From Jackrogersella multiformis (Eukaryota; Ascomycota; Sordariomycetes; Xylariales; Hypoxylaceae): a stretch of 64,000 nt of DNA. The notes beneath the pieces are model-generated. The model was not told the origin of the DNA, did not search any database, and saw only the letters and a list, made by a program, of their open reading frames with translations. Shown piece after piece: positions 36,361-48,160 of this stretch. Location of the stretch: positions 2,294,001 through 2,358,000 of the forward strand of contig CADCXD010000001.1 in NCBI GenBank assembly GCA_902806575.1, given 5' to 3'. A program made the position numbers and the translations under genes. Numbering within the stretch: position 1 is the first letter of the stretch; each line of letters starts with the position of its first letter.

Positions 36361-36434
36361 CTGTGCTCATATTATCTAATTTTTTAATTCTCAACACTCA
36401 CTCAACAAAACCTTTTCAACAACACCAATTCAAA

Positions 36435-36967
36435 ATGAAGGCCTCCACCATCTTCGTCAGCGCTCTCGCCGCCGTTGCCAGCGCTCTTCCTACCAGCAGC
36501 ACTGCTGAGAAGCGAACCTCCGTTAACCTGGGCGCGTTCAACAACTTCGGCTTTGCCAACCAGGACCTCCAGTACCTCCTTGCCATCAACGGATTCAACC
36601 TACAGGCCTTTGCTCAGCTGTCCGCCTTCAACAACCTTAACATCGGTGGCTTCCAGGGTCTCTTCGTCAACAACTCCTTCGACCTCAACGCTCTGCTCCA
36701 GCTTCAACAGATTGCTCTTCTGTCCCAGCTTGGTGGCCTAGGTGTCTTCGGCAACTTCGACCTCAGCTCTCTCCAGCTGAACGTGTTCGACCTTGGTCTC
36801 ATCAACGGCATCGGCGGCTTCGATGTCTCTTCTATCATCGATCAGGCACTGATCCCCCAGATCCAGAGCGTCATCCAGCAGACTCGTGAGTATTTCCCCA
36901 CGACATTAAGAGACATTCATGAAACTAACTACATCTAGAAATAAACACTGTTATCTTCAAGGAATAA
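36435..36967 (+). CDS. Cysteine-free secreted protein rich in Asn, Leu and Phe repeats
   Basis: Two coding exons, 36435-36885 and 36939-36967 (GTGAGT donor, CATCTAG acceptor, phase 1), give 159 residues; two further introns lie in the leader. Residues 1-18 are a signal peptide ending ALPTSS, with a Kex2-type KR at 26-27. The mature part has no cysteine and consists of repeats of the form [N/G]-x-[F/L]-[D/N]-[L/I/V]: NGFNL (52), NNLNI (66), NSFDL (80), GNFDL (106), NVFDL (116) and GGFDV (127). These alternate with Leu/Gln-rich strands (LLQLQQIALLSQLGGLG). The last 9 residues, QINTVIFKE, come from a 29-nt final exon. The same motif and last-intron phase occur in the gene at 33099, so the two are probably related. 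It may be an extracellular or wall-associated repeat protein; no function is known to me. Confidence 0.82.
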
Positions 36968-39482
36968 ATGGTTGATGACATCCGGGTGCAGATCTCATCT
37001 CATGGTTACTAATATGGGAGTGAGTGTCTGCCAGGGAATATCAAGACAAGATGTGGAGTGGGTAATATCCCTGATTTTTAATTTCATGTAAACCACCGAT
37101 GTTTCTCGCCGGCTAGGTATTAATTCGGAGTATTGGGGCTCATCGCTCAATCTTCCGTCAACAGCTGCAGAGAATGCTTCAAGAAAAGCCGGTTGCGGGT
37201 CTTCGGTCTGAGTGGAGGGTGAACACAGCATAGCAAAGGTAGAATGAGAATGGGATTCATTGGGGTTTCTGAAGATGATTCTTATCAAGCTTACCTCTCA
37301 TCAGGATAATATATTGGGCTTTAACACACTATCTTGAGTATTTTATCGTGCTTATGTGAATTGTTTTTAAGAGAGACTTAATCTTTTCATTGGCTAGATA
37401 TCTAATTCCCGGTCCTTGGAAATATTGACTACTTTTGGAAAATAGTAAACTAACCTGTAGGATCTAAATTCGGGTGTCTGATCGCTAATTTTGAAACCTC
37501 GGATGTGTTCATCGAACGCAAAGCAGCAACTCTTAGGTTCGCTTAAGTGATTGTTTAATGCAATTACCAGTAACCTTAATCTGATAATAATAAAATAATT
37601 AATCATAGTTAAATATATATATTTGAAGCTTTTCATACTGCTCCTCCTCCTCCTCACGTCACTGATAGGGGGTCATTTATTTCGTCGACTTTTAATTGGA
37701 AATAACTAGAACTACCTAGGTAGCAACTAGCATGGTCTCTTATTATTGAAATAACATAAAAAGAAGCTATGGAGACTTGTTTATAATTTACTATCTTCCC
37801 TAGGTATTAAACTACTTAGGTATATAATAGAATGGGCATTAATGTCACTAAATCACCCCTTTTATCCAAATAGTATCTTTTTTAATATCATGCTACTCTC
37901 TTAGCGATACAATAACATTTATAATAAAGTATCCCATGTCTTATTGTTATCCATGAGTATAGTGCTCAAGCATTGGGATACGTAACGAAGTTGTTGAGGA
38001 TCTTTAGGTAGTATTTATTTACTTATGGGCATATAGTTCTGCTAATATTTTATGCGCTGTACTTGAGAGCAGTCACTAGCTGCTCATATGAACACTGTTT
38101 ATATGAGCTTTAGCTTAATAGTTAGATTCTTTATAATATTGGTTTCCTAACATTATGCACGGCGGTGAGAACTGGTGTCGATAATGACTAAGGAAACTAG
38201 ATCAGCCTCTGTCGGCGGAAACGTCAATCCTATTACTACTTCGTACCTAGGTGCTGGATTTGGGGAACCTATCACATATTCAAGACTATCAGATCCCAGG
38301 GACTGCACCGATCGCTGCTCTTCATGCAAGCCTCGCGGACTGCCGGCATCGCGTTCATGACGACCTAGAGCCTCACCAATCACGCCTCCGACTCTTCCCA
38401 AAGGGTTGGCTAAGTCTCCATGCTTGCCATTTATAAAATCACCCGAGGTATTGAATCCCCAGGTTTTATTAACTTAGCCTACTTCAAAAGACTACTAATA
38501 GAAGCAATACTATCAGCGAGCTGTGGCCTGAACTACATGCATGTATCGAATACATGGTATACATATACATACCTAGGTAGGTATGGACTTGAGCAGATTT
38601 GCGGTTCCGTTGCCGTGGGCGAGAATAAGGGGCGGAGGCGGAGGCAGAGGCGGAGGTGGAGGAAAGTTGAAAGGCTACGAATAATATGCCTTAGCAGGGC
38701 ACAAATTCGTGTCCTCCATCTCACTCAATCCGGCTTAAACATGCATTGGGTACATGCATAGAAATGAGATAAGCATCGCTTCATATAGCCATCCTCGTCA
38801 CCTAGTGGCATAACACCATGTTTGACCGGTTGCTGCAGCCAGCCTCGTTCTAATCTACAGGAAACCCTCGTTATATATTAACAATACGTACCACCTGAAG
38901 TAGGCTGCCATGTCCCTATTACAACAGATCGACGGTCTCGGGGGGGCTAGAAACGCAAAAGTCTATATGTACCTAGAAAATCAACTGTTACTATCGCCGC
39001 GTTGTTAATCGCCATGCCTACCTAATAAGCCGCCGACATTTTGGTTTCTAGGTGCCCAACATGCACTATTGATTTAGCTGCGCTGTCAGCATCCGTTACA
39101 CGGTCATTCGGGTTTCTAATTCGATGCTCGGCGTCCAGTAAGATGCGCCAACCGGAGTTACCAAGCCGGCGGACGTCATGGAGCAACGAGAGAATTTACG
39201 AACGTGTTCGCGCATACATAGCGGGATAAAAAAAAGGAAATAAGAAAAAGAAGGCGGAAACCGGTCAATCTACTATTCTTGGCTTCCGTTTGGCTGTTAA
39301 GGTCATGATAGTCGTCGAGTCGAGCTGAGATCAACGGGGAAAAGATCTACAAAAGCCAAGGAAAATACACTTGTATAATTCCGAGAAGTTTTCAGCACTT
39401 TCAGTTGTCGTACCTGCATGGCTTCTCTCTAGCCATCCGATGTGATTTCGTTTTGCATTGAATGCGAGGGAATAACGAGGAG

Positions 39483-39500
39483 GTATGTATGTATGTATGT
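39483..39500 (+). repeat. (GTAT)n microsatellite
   Basis: About four tandem GTAT units. A second array of the same unit begins about 120 bp downstream. Confidence 0.9.
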
Positions 39501-39620
39501 AAGGTATTATTTATTAACGGGTTGGATGAGATCTTCTTACAGATGCTGCGGTCTAAGGTCTCAGCCACGGTGCAGACGCGTCAACTTGTAAGCCGGCTGG
39601 GAAGTGCCGTCTCCTTGCTT

Positions 39621-39642
39621 GTATGTATGTATGTATGTATGT
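39621..39642 (+). repeat. (GTAT)n microsatellite, second copy
   Basis: Five tandem GTAT units in the same orientation as the array at 39483. Confidence 0.9.
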
Positions 39643-40472
39643 AGATAAAATATTGAATTAATTGGAAATATGTAGATTGATTGGGTAGCAGAGGATCATC
39701 TAGGACATCATCCTGGTGATGATATCTAAAGGCAACATGTTTGCCAATGAATATCGTTTCGGTTCTAGATATGATTTGTAAGTCTCGGCATCGATGTCAA
39801 CGTTCGCCGCCTCCATTTCCGATAGGTAGCATAAGAAAGGGAGATTACCTAGGTACTTATTACACGCCATAAGCATCCCGCGCAATTACCTAGTCCATCC
39901 TTCGGGTTATAGTATCGAGGTCGAAATAAGGCGATCAACAAAAAGGGGTGGGACCTCTTGGGACGCACAGGAACGTACATACATAGTAGTATTGCCAGAA
40001 GAACTACTTGACTGACTACCTGATTCACGCCTCGTCTTTACACTACAGCATCGGGGCAGTGCAGCTTTGTTCGTCTGCAATTGGCTATATGTGCCTTACG
40101 CTAGCCCTATGACGGAAGGGGGCCAACATCTTATAACTCATAAGTTTGCTGCAGCGAATTATACTTAGCAGATCTTGGTCTTGGTAACTGGAACTGCCTC
40201 ATCTTGGCGCAACAGGACCTTTTGTTTTTGCACAGCTCCGTCGGGTCCGTAGAGGACGCCCCCCCGAGTGTTTCTCGTCATCCCGAGCAAAAAAAGATCT
40301 ATCCTGTCCTTCGTTATCGACTTGCATACTATAACCATAACCATAATAATACTAATGATTATATGTATGTATGAATTAATTCAAGTCAAGTCATAAGCAC
40401 AATAAAACTTCCCGGAGTGTCTTAGGTTCGGATCACGAAGCGCTCCATCCCTTCATCACCTGGGTACTCGCC

Positions 40473-41372
40473 ATGCGGCGCTCATATCTGCTGCTGGCTC
40501 TCGTAGCGGGTGCCTCTGCGGAGAATGCTGCGCAGTCAAGACAGTCGGTTGAGCGAGATTTAACTCTAGAGTCGAGAGAACCTGCCGACATCTCGCAACC
40601 GTTCCAAGCAAGACGTGCTTCCGTCGACTTCGGAAAGAGGGAGTCGATTACGTTCAAGAGCCGGCAGTCCAAGCGTGATGACCCTGACGACTTGCCTTAC
40701 CCCTTTAAATTTGTCAACAATAAGAACGAGCCCGAGGACCCTGATGACGAGCACCATGATGATAGCAACGATCCTGGTCCTCCCCGATTCTACATGGGCG
40801 GTGGAACTATAGCGGGCGTAGTGCTCGGCGTCATCGCTGCACTCCTCGTCGCCTTGGCTCTCTGGTACTTCCTCCGCATCCGGCCTAGGAGGAAGCTGCG
40901 GCAGATGCAGGTGGCGAGGAAAGAAGACGAGTTAGAGAACGGCTACGGGATGACTCCCGTCTCAAGCATACACCATTCGACCCCGCCGGTGGGCTCCATG
41001 AGCGACAGCCGGAGCCCGTCCGACCACGTTCGCTGGGCGCCCACGCCGTACCCGGAACGCGCCCCGTCGATCCAGACCGGGTCGTCGATGTCCGGGCTGG
41101 CCTTGCCCACGCCGGCGCTGACGTATTCCCCGTCCATCGCGACCACCGCCACGCCTCCTTCGCCGCCGTCTCCGCATCACATGCCCAGCGAGAAACCTCC
41201 CGCCTATGCTACGCTAGCGGCCCTCCACTCTTCCGAGCCCCAACCCGAGGCATCCGCGTACCAGATGGGACAGGTTCCGATGGAGGCGGAGCCGGATATG
41301 TATCACTTACCACTAGCATCGCAACCTGGCGTGGCGCCGAATTCGTCAGGAGATCATTTCTCACGCTACTAA
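40473..41372 (+). CDS. Type I single-pass membrane protein with PPAY-containing tail
   Basis: Single exon, 299 residues. A signal peptide covers about 1-16 (MRRSYLLLALVAGASA). The ectodomain of about 90 residues is charged, has several dibasic sites (RR, KR) and an acidic stretch near 85-100 rich in Asp, Glu and His. One transmembrane segment at about 109-134 (TIAGVVLGVIAALLVALALW) is followed by a basic stop-transfer stretch RIRPRRKLR. The cytoplasmic tail of about 160 residues is Ser/Pro-rich and holds PPAY at 242-245, a match to the PPxY ligand of WW-domain proteins such as Rsp5/Nedd4 ligases. The layout resembles fungal plasma-membrane sensors or adaptors. I recognise no named family; the WW interaction is an inference from the motif. 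Confidence 0.8.
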   Translation: MRRSYLLLALVAGASAENAAQSRQSVERDLTLESREPADISQPFQARRASVDFGKRESITFKSRQSKRDDPDDLPYPFKFVNNKNEPEDPDDEHHDDSNDPGPPRFYMGGGTIAGVVLGVIAALLVALALWYFLRIRPRRKLRQMQVARKEDELENGYGMTPVSSIHHSTPPVGSMSDSRSPSDHVRWAPTPYPERAPSIQTGSSMSGLALPTPALTYSPSIATTATPPSPPSPHHMPSEKPPAYATLAALHSSEPQPEASAYQMGQVPMEAEPDMYHLPLASQPGVAPNSSGDHFSRY

Positions 41373-42078
41373 AGAGGGCGGTGGCACGATTGGAGTAGGG
41401 CTGGGTATGAATTCTAAGTTATTTACTCGCGAAAGCAGAGGAGGGGAGAGGGGAGGGGAGGGGAGGTCGAACGCTATGAGCGATATATATATCCCACAAC
41501 ATGTCGAATTTTCAATTTTCACTTGGTGCTCGGGGTTGGAGAGAATGGCTTTGCTAATACAAAAAAGCGCGTATGAGACAGAAGAATCGATGATTATTTT
41601 TGAGTTTTCTTTTCTATGTTGGTAGACGAGGAAAAAGGAAAGCGATAGTTCTGTTCCCCTTATAAATGCCTGTAAAAATCCCTGAACGATGATAATAATA
41701 ACGATGGATGTCCGTAACTCCTGTCCGTAGTCCATACCGAATTTCAAATACATTGTTGTCCTGAGACGGAACCGTATCCAGTAGTATCGAATGCATAAGC
41801 TAGCCGCTCGAGAACTCGCGTGAATATGCTAATGCGTGAAAGTAGATAGATGTAGATAGGTAGGTAGGTAGGTTGGTACCTAGTATTCATGTAGATAGAT
41901 GTAAGATGGTGATACAACTTGCGCAAAAGAAGAGAGATCCAGAGAAGAAAACCATCAACCGCGTGCATATCATGCATCGTGAACATCATCAAAACGTAGA
42001 CTGATACGAGCAAAAGCTCTCTCGACAAATAAACTCATAGATCTAGGTAGGTAGGTACTTAACATTATATCGCTTGGT
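41373..42078. other. Convergent 3' flank between membrane-protein gene and RBR ligase
   Basis: No gene is seen. It contains a GGGGA-type run at 41440-41466 and a (GGTA)n-like run at 41857-41875. Confidence 0.6.
41440..41466 (+). repeat. (GGGGA)n purine run
   Basis: Five to six units of GGGGA or GAGGGGA lie just 3' of the membrane-protein gene. Confidence 0.85.
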
Positions 42079-44905
42079 TTATGTAGCGAGGGCGTGGGGA
42101 TCCGGCTCGACGTGGTTAACCCACTCGTAGACGCGATGCATCCCGCGCCCGGGACCGGTGAGTCCGGCGAGGACGGAGTCCTTAGGCGACGTCGACGCCG
42201 CTCGTGCTCGGCGTCGTACTCGGGGTTCGTGCTCGTACATGGCCGAGTCGTCAACGAAACCGCCGCGCATGGTAGCTCTCCTCGGGAACATCCGCTCGGA
42301 AAGTCGACCAGCTCGCGGGCCTTCGTATAAGTCGTCGTCCCCGGTATGCCTCCGCAACATGGGGATCGGCGCTATCGGCTGCTGCGGGATAGGAGGCGGG
42401 CCCATCTCTCGCGGAGGGGCGGGGGGAGGCGGTATGGACTGGCCGAACGCGAGATGGGTTGGGCTGCGGCCTTGACGCTGCTCGAATCGGTCGGCGAGGC
42501 GGCGCTCCATCGAATTCGCACGGACAGGAAGAGCGACGCCTCGCGCCCTGTTCACTCCGGCGACGTAGTCCGTGACGACCGAATTTGACCTCTCGAAAGG
42601 CGTTACCGGTGGCGGCGCAGGTGCCGGTGGCGCGACCACAGTCTGCGCTCGGCGTCTGTATCCGTTGTGCATGAAGTGTCCTGTATTGTTACCGAGTCCA
42701 AGATCTTCGGGTTCCATATAGTCGTCTTCCGTATCCTCAAATTGGAGCCGTCGTGCGAGCTCCTCGTCATGGCGCTCTTGCCGCTCCTGGAAACGCCTGA
42801 TGAGTCTGTCGTCGTCGTAGTGATTTGGTCGACCTCGCAATCCGTTGCCCGGCGAGACTCGCCTAGCATCCATACCTGGTACCATGGGGGCACTTCTGAG
42901 ATTAAGCCTCTCGTGATTTATTACCGGTTCCGCAATCTGTATATGCTCGAGGTGATCCGCTTCGGCGGTGTCGTAGTTGAACCACGGGCATTCGCAAGTC
43001 TTCCACTTTAGTCCACATATCATACAAAACTCAGCACCACAACGACTAGATGGTATGTTAGACACTCCCAAAGTTAATAGTCATGCAAGAAAAAACGATG
43101 ACATACCAAGTCATGTGGTTGCAGCCCTCCTTTAACTCGACCATAGTCCTACAGTTATAGCAACGCTGCCATCCCTCCTCTTTGGCCTGCTGTAAGATCT
43201 GGTTTGTCTCCTCGTCAGCGGGACAAGGCCCGGAGCCATGCCATCTGTTGTTGCACTCGCAGCAAACACGGGTATGGCAACTGCCACACTTGCCCATCTT
43301 GCGGCCGTTCTGGTGCCGCTGGATCTGGTCGGGCTTGATCCACTGCCCGCATCGCTTACCCGGACAATAGACGCGGTTCCTCGTCGAGAACTCGTGGTAC
43401 TTTCGGTTCCAGGTTTTCTTGAAGTCGACATCGAATAAATTGTCGACGTGCTTCAGCGGGATACAGTCCGTCGTGCAGCACCTCGGCGGCATCTGGCCCG
43501 GGTCTTTGACGGAGAGCTTGAAGCTGCGCTTGAGGCACGACTTGCACATTCGATGCCCGCACTTCAGCTTGGCCGCCTTCGTCGCTGGGAGGTCGTCGAG
43601 ACAGACCACACATTCCACCCTACGCGAAAGTGAATAATTAGGCTTGAGTCTTTTTACTTGTGGCTTTCCAACAAAAGAATAGGGGTATTTTGGTTTTATG
43701 TTTATTTTTTTAATATTCATTTTTAATAAATTGCAGTGTAGACTTACATCTTTGCGTGCTTGTCGGCCGGCGACGGAATTCCTGAACCCATAAACATATT
43801 CAGAATTGTTGAAGAACGACTTGAGGAGGAGCTCATACTCTGCGACGTCACATGCGAGCTGGGTGCGGTATGCGCCCGAGGAAGCGCGGGCTTCTCGGCG
43901 TATACCGCATCAGACTCGTAGTACCTCCTCCGATGTGGCCTAGCGGTAAATCATTAGTGCTGCCGATTTTGATGATAATTGTTGGGCGTCTATGTCTACT
44001 CACCGCTTCGACGAAGAACTAGGCTCTCCTTCATCATACCGATCTCGCTGGCGTGGACGCCGCCGGGAAGAACTCCGCGAGTCTATGTGGCGTGTAGGCC
44101 GCGGTACGGACTTGGACCTCGCTCGCAAACGGATTCTATTATCGTATTCGGGCTCCTCGTCGGTCTCGTCCTTGTAAGCAGATCTATCTCGATATCTGCG
44201 CCGATTCCGTCGACGCTCAGCCTGGTCGGCGGGTGGCGGCGGCGGCGGCGGCGTTACCGGGGTTTCGACCCGTCTTTTACGAGCCAGGCGATGCAATCTT
44301 TGGTCCTGCGTAGATGACGAAGAATCGGAGTCGACACTCGAACTCCTCGAAGACGATGGCGACGGAAGCCTCGAAACCGGCCTAGATGTCGGTCTGGAAG
44401 TCGGTCTGGAGCTTGGCCTGGAACGATACATAGGAGTGGACCTAGGGGGCGTTGAAAGTTCGTAAGTCTCATCATCACCGCTGCTGCTCACGCTCCTAGC
44501 ATTCGACTGCACTCTGGGCCTTGATCTGGATCTGAGTCTCGATATCATCTTTTCTTGCTCGTCGTCATCATCATCGTCCTCGTCTATTTCGAGATATACG
44601 GCCCGACCTTTACCGTTCCTGGCTTGGGCGTTGGCGGGGCGGGTTAGTTGCTGCTGCGGGTGAGGCATTGGGGGGTCGGGAACCTCTAAGTCGGACAATC
44701 GTGCACCTCGATGGGAATGGGAATAATAATTCGAAGTCCTGCCGGCGGGCCTGGGTATTTCAGGTTCTCGGGGTCGGTAAGGCAGCGAATGGGGGGTGGG
44801 ATCATGTCGCGAGTCCCAATCATGGTGGCGAGATGGGGATGGACTGCGTGTCTGGTGTCGACGTCTGGACCGCTGCTTGGCTGCAACATGCTGTGAATGT
44901 GCCAT
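42079..44905 (-). CDS. RBR-type E3 ubiquitin ligase (RING1-IBR-RING2)
   Basis: Four exons on the minus strand, 44905-44004, 43939-43748, 43619-43107 and 43045-42079, give 857 residues; each intron is 61-128 nt with GTGAGT, GTAAGT or GTATGT donors. RING1 opens at VECVVCLDDL (Cys368, Cys371) and continues KLKCGHRMCKSCL. The IBR follows with VYCPGKRCGQW and KCGSCHTRVCCECNNRWH. RING2 is WQRCYNCRTMVELKEGCNHM then TCRCGAEFCMICG, split by the last intron; the Cys in EGCNHM (about 531) is the expected catalytic thioester residue. The N-terminal 360 residues are disordered, Arg/Ser-rich with repeated SRPTSRP units and an acidic DDDDDDE run. The C-terminal 310 residues are Pro/Arg-rich. RBR ligases accept ubiquitin from an E2 on RING2 before transfer. 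Substrates are unknown; fungal ligases of this type are poorly described. Confidence 0.9.
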
Positions 44906-45473
44906 TCGTCCGTCTTGTCAGCCCCGTAGCTTGGATTCGTAGAGGAGGCCGTCTTTGCTCTACGGCTTCGGTTGGTCGAAAAGGCCTGCCGGTATCGTGT
45001 GAAATGAACAGCTGGTTACTCCTGAATGGTTGGTTGCATGCACTCAAATCCGGAGCTGATTGGACTGGGTGGTTGCAGTCTGCATTAGGAGTGGGATGTG
45101 CAGTATCGGGCGAAAACATTCCCAATGGACTTCCCAATGGACGTCAAAGTCGCAGGACAATGATGTGTGTGATCGCAACTAAATTTTCTGTGTCGAATCC
45201 AACATGACAATTAGCCCACGTCGCCTCTTGATAGAGTGAAAGAGGGAAGAAGAGGGGATACGAGACGCGAAGTTACGACATGTATGGAGATGGAGAAGGA
45301 GATGGAGATGGGGGTTTTTGAGACAGGAGAAACTGGAGGTGGGCCAATGTACGTACATCCATGGAATGCTAAGCATGTATTAAAAGCTTTGCCCAGCTTG
45401 GTAAAAAAGAAATTCGAACCTGAATCTGAACCTGAACCTGAAGTTGATACCTGATATTTGATACGACCTATCC

Positions 45474-45495
45474 TACTACCCTACCCTACCCTACC
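45474..45495 (+). repeat. (CTACC)n pentanucleotide repeat
   Basis: Four units of CTACC end in a CCCGGG junction. It resembles a telomere-like C-rich strand only superficially: the unit is five bases, not the CCCTAA hexamer. Confidence 0.8.
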
Positions 45496-45896
45496 CGGGT
45501 AGTGTAGCAACTATTACCTGGTAACTACCTAGTAACTGTACGTGAAGGATGATCGATCCTCTAATCACTTGTTACATATTATCTGTCTACATATCTGTCT
45601 TCGTGGTGCTCTTCCGCCTTCGCTGTCCCCTGCTTTTTGCTCTGACCCTCACCTGTGATCTTCACCTGGGGGGGTCTTTGGGGGTCCTGGGGAGTGGCCC
45701 GTATGGTTGCAAGAGTGGGAATAAGTAGCCGGGAACCCCTGAAGGGCGACTAATGGTTGGCTGGACAGTGATGGATTCTGGCGGCACAAGCGCGACTTAA
45801 ATCCTGGCTCCTCAGTGGCTCAGTGGCTCTTCAGTGGCCCCTCGATGCCAAATGCCCCTCACATATCACGTCCAGCCCGTTTGTCACGTTGACAAT

Positions 45897-45950
45897 AAAA
45901 CAAAAATAAAACAAAATAAAACAAAATAAAGAAAATAAAGAAAAAGATGA
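45897..45950 (+). repeat. AAAATAAAAC-type A-rich tandem repeat
   Basis: Imperfect units of ATAAAACAAA grade into AAAATAAAG. It is non-coding. Confidence 0.8.
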
Positions 45951-48160
45951 AAGCCCTGTCTGACCTCTCTCATAGCACACCTCTCATGGCACACACGAGG
46001 TCGTGTATCCATTAGGTAGTCTTCAAAGCCACTTATCAAGTGACTCAGCAGATAATACCACTGAAAAGTGACGAGATTTCGTCACGAGAATGCTGACTCC
46101 TCATGATCGCCATTAGCTTCTTCGGAGAAATACCCAAACGTCTACATAGTAACGTAGATGCCTCCAATGCAGATAAAAGGGGTGGCTGGATGATCAGTCA
46201 TCGGTCATCAGGCAGATATGTACTAGATAGGTGTAGATGTGTAGGTACTAGGTAGACAGGCAGGTGAGTTACAATTACACAAGAATACTGCGCATTCCCA
46301 TTCCCATAGATTGCTGTTCTATGTTCTATACTCGCCTCTATACTCGTCTTCGCCTGCCTTTAACCAGCCACCTGCAACATCGCTACATCAGGCACCTACA
46401 GGATGCTGCTGTGCAACGATCTGCCTACCCTAAGGCGGTTTCGAGTTCCAACTACATACATACCGGTATGTCAAGACTCTCGAACCAACCAGCTGCCTGC
46501 AGCCTCAAGCCTGATGAATCATTTTTGTGATCCCTGTGGAGTAGACAGATCAAGATAGATCCCAAGGCTCGCGATGCATGATTGTTTGAGCTGTGGTGTT
46601 GCTCTCAAGTTTGCCTGCTTGTCTGCTTGTCTGCTTGCTCGCTTGCCTAACTCCCAAGTAGGTAGCCTCGGTATCTCGAAGCCCGTCGACTTAGAAGTTA
46701 CCGACTACCAGCTACCGACTTACAAAAACACATTAGAGACATTGTTGGTTACCTAGGTATCTGTTTCACTTCGGCAAAGAAAGATGGGAATCTTCAAATC
46801 TTCAAATCTTCAATGTCCCATTTTATTATCGGCCCCCAATTCCCCAATTCTCCAATGTAAGTAGGCTTTACAGGGAAGCAATCTAGTAAAATCGATCTAG
46901 ATATTTGCGTTGGGCATCATCATCAAGCCTTACGCTTACTTAAAACACCTAGGGCCTCCAAGGTTTCGTCATTAATCTCTACAATAGCTTCTGGGACTTG
47001 CCTACCTAGGTACGTAGCTTTCACGATATACACCTAGGTATATTTCAAATAAGTGTCTCGAAGAGTTACGTCAGAGTAGTATCTTCATTCAAAAATCGGC
47101 TCTCTTCTTTAACCTGTGTGTCTTAACAGTCTTGCGGAGAGTAACATCTCGTCTTACATCTCGTCTTTAGCTTACCTAGGTATGCGACAAATGGCGGTTT
47201 ATTAGAGCGAGAAGATCCATACATACCTACCTAGGTACATATGTATGTACTTAATTATAATGATAGAAGTAGCTTTGATGATAAAGATAAACGGCGGATA
47301 ATAAGACACATGTTAATAGGGTAAATGTTGATATAGGCATGTAGGTGCATGACGAGAGATACGAAACAATGCGAAACAATGCGAAGATGCGACGATAGCC
47401 TACCTACCTACCTAGGTAGGTACCTATTTCTAAGCAATGCAGTGCTATCGGAAGGTATAGGTAGGTACCTAGGTAGGTAAGGCTGTGACGTCGGTAGTGC
47501 ATTAAGCTGACAATCGGTGATTCGGTAGCAGCGGTTTGCGAGTGGGTTCCGCCCGACGCTGCGGATCCGCGGATCTTTATCTTTCTTCTTTTTTTTGTCC
47601 AACATGTCCGCGTGCGCTTTCCTTGACTCGACCTTTATAACCTATTAACGATAGGTATGAACGATAGGTACCTACCTAGAACCTAGAACTTCCAATTACT
47701 CTATAAGGTTACTTACATGTATGTACCTGATAGATACCTAGCTAGTATTCGACCAATACGCGGTTTCTACATAGCTGGACTTTATAGAACGACGCTGGCT
47801 CCGGTTTAATCTAAACATCTACACTAACATTCTAACAAAATGGATCCTATTATTATATTCTAATTCGCCACTTCATCTTTTCCCTACATACCTACCTAGT
47901 ACCTTGTTTTGCTACCCTGTTTATGAATAACATTTATGAATAATATTTTATACCCTTGCAGCCTTGCCTTGTCGATCCTCAGTCCTCCTGATTTACGATC
48001 TAATCTGCCATGTCCCGTTGACGATTTTCCCCTTCCAACGTTTCGCTATCGACAGTTCCGACAGTCGCCGCAACCAATACCTTCTGTCCAATGAAGAGTA
48101 TCTGCGTTTTCGTTTTCGTCTTCGTCTTCGCAACCATCGATAACCTGGTCCTTCCTAAAT

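Larger units (their letters stand above)
36968..40472. other. Gene-poor interval upstream of the membrane-protein gene
   Basis: No gene is recognised. The segment 37300-38150 is AT-rich. TACCTAGGTA-type motifs lie near 37712, 37802, 38247, 38572 and 39848. Two (GTAT)n arrays lie at 39483-39500 and 39621-39642. A GGAGGCGGAGG-type run occurs near 38630-38660. Confidence 0.6.
44906..48160. other. Gene-poor region between RBR ligase and DUF676 esterase
   Basis: No gene is supported. Plus-strand frames near 44668-45207 are antisense to the RBR gene or its promoter. The region contains GAACCT repeats (45414-45442), a CTACC run (45474-45495), an A-rich array of AAAATAAAAC units (45897-45950) and many TACCTAGGTA motifs (about 46750, 47004, 47033, 47177, 47231, 47410 and 47468). 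The CT- and CGTTTTCGTCTTCG-rich stretch at 48100-48130 is the likely leader of the esterase gene. Confidence 0.6.

Noticed and set aside
44668..45207. 179-codon plus-strand frame
   Set aside because: It mostly overlaps exon 1 of the RBR ligase on the other strand and its promoter; no motif.
45474..45495. Telomere-like C-rich repeat
   Set aside because: The unit is CTACC, not the CCCTAA hexamer of filamentous fungi, and it lies between ordinary genes.
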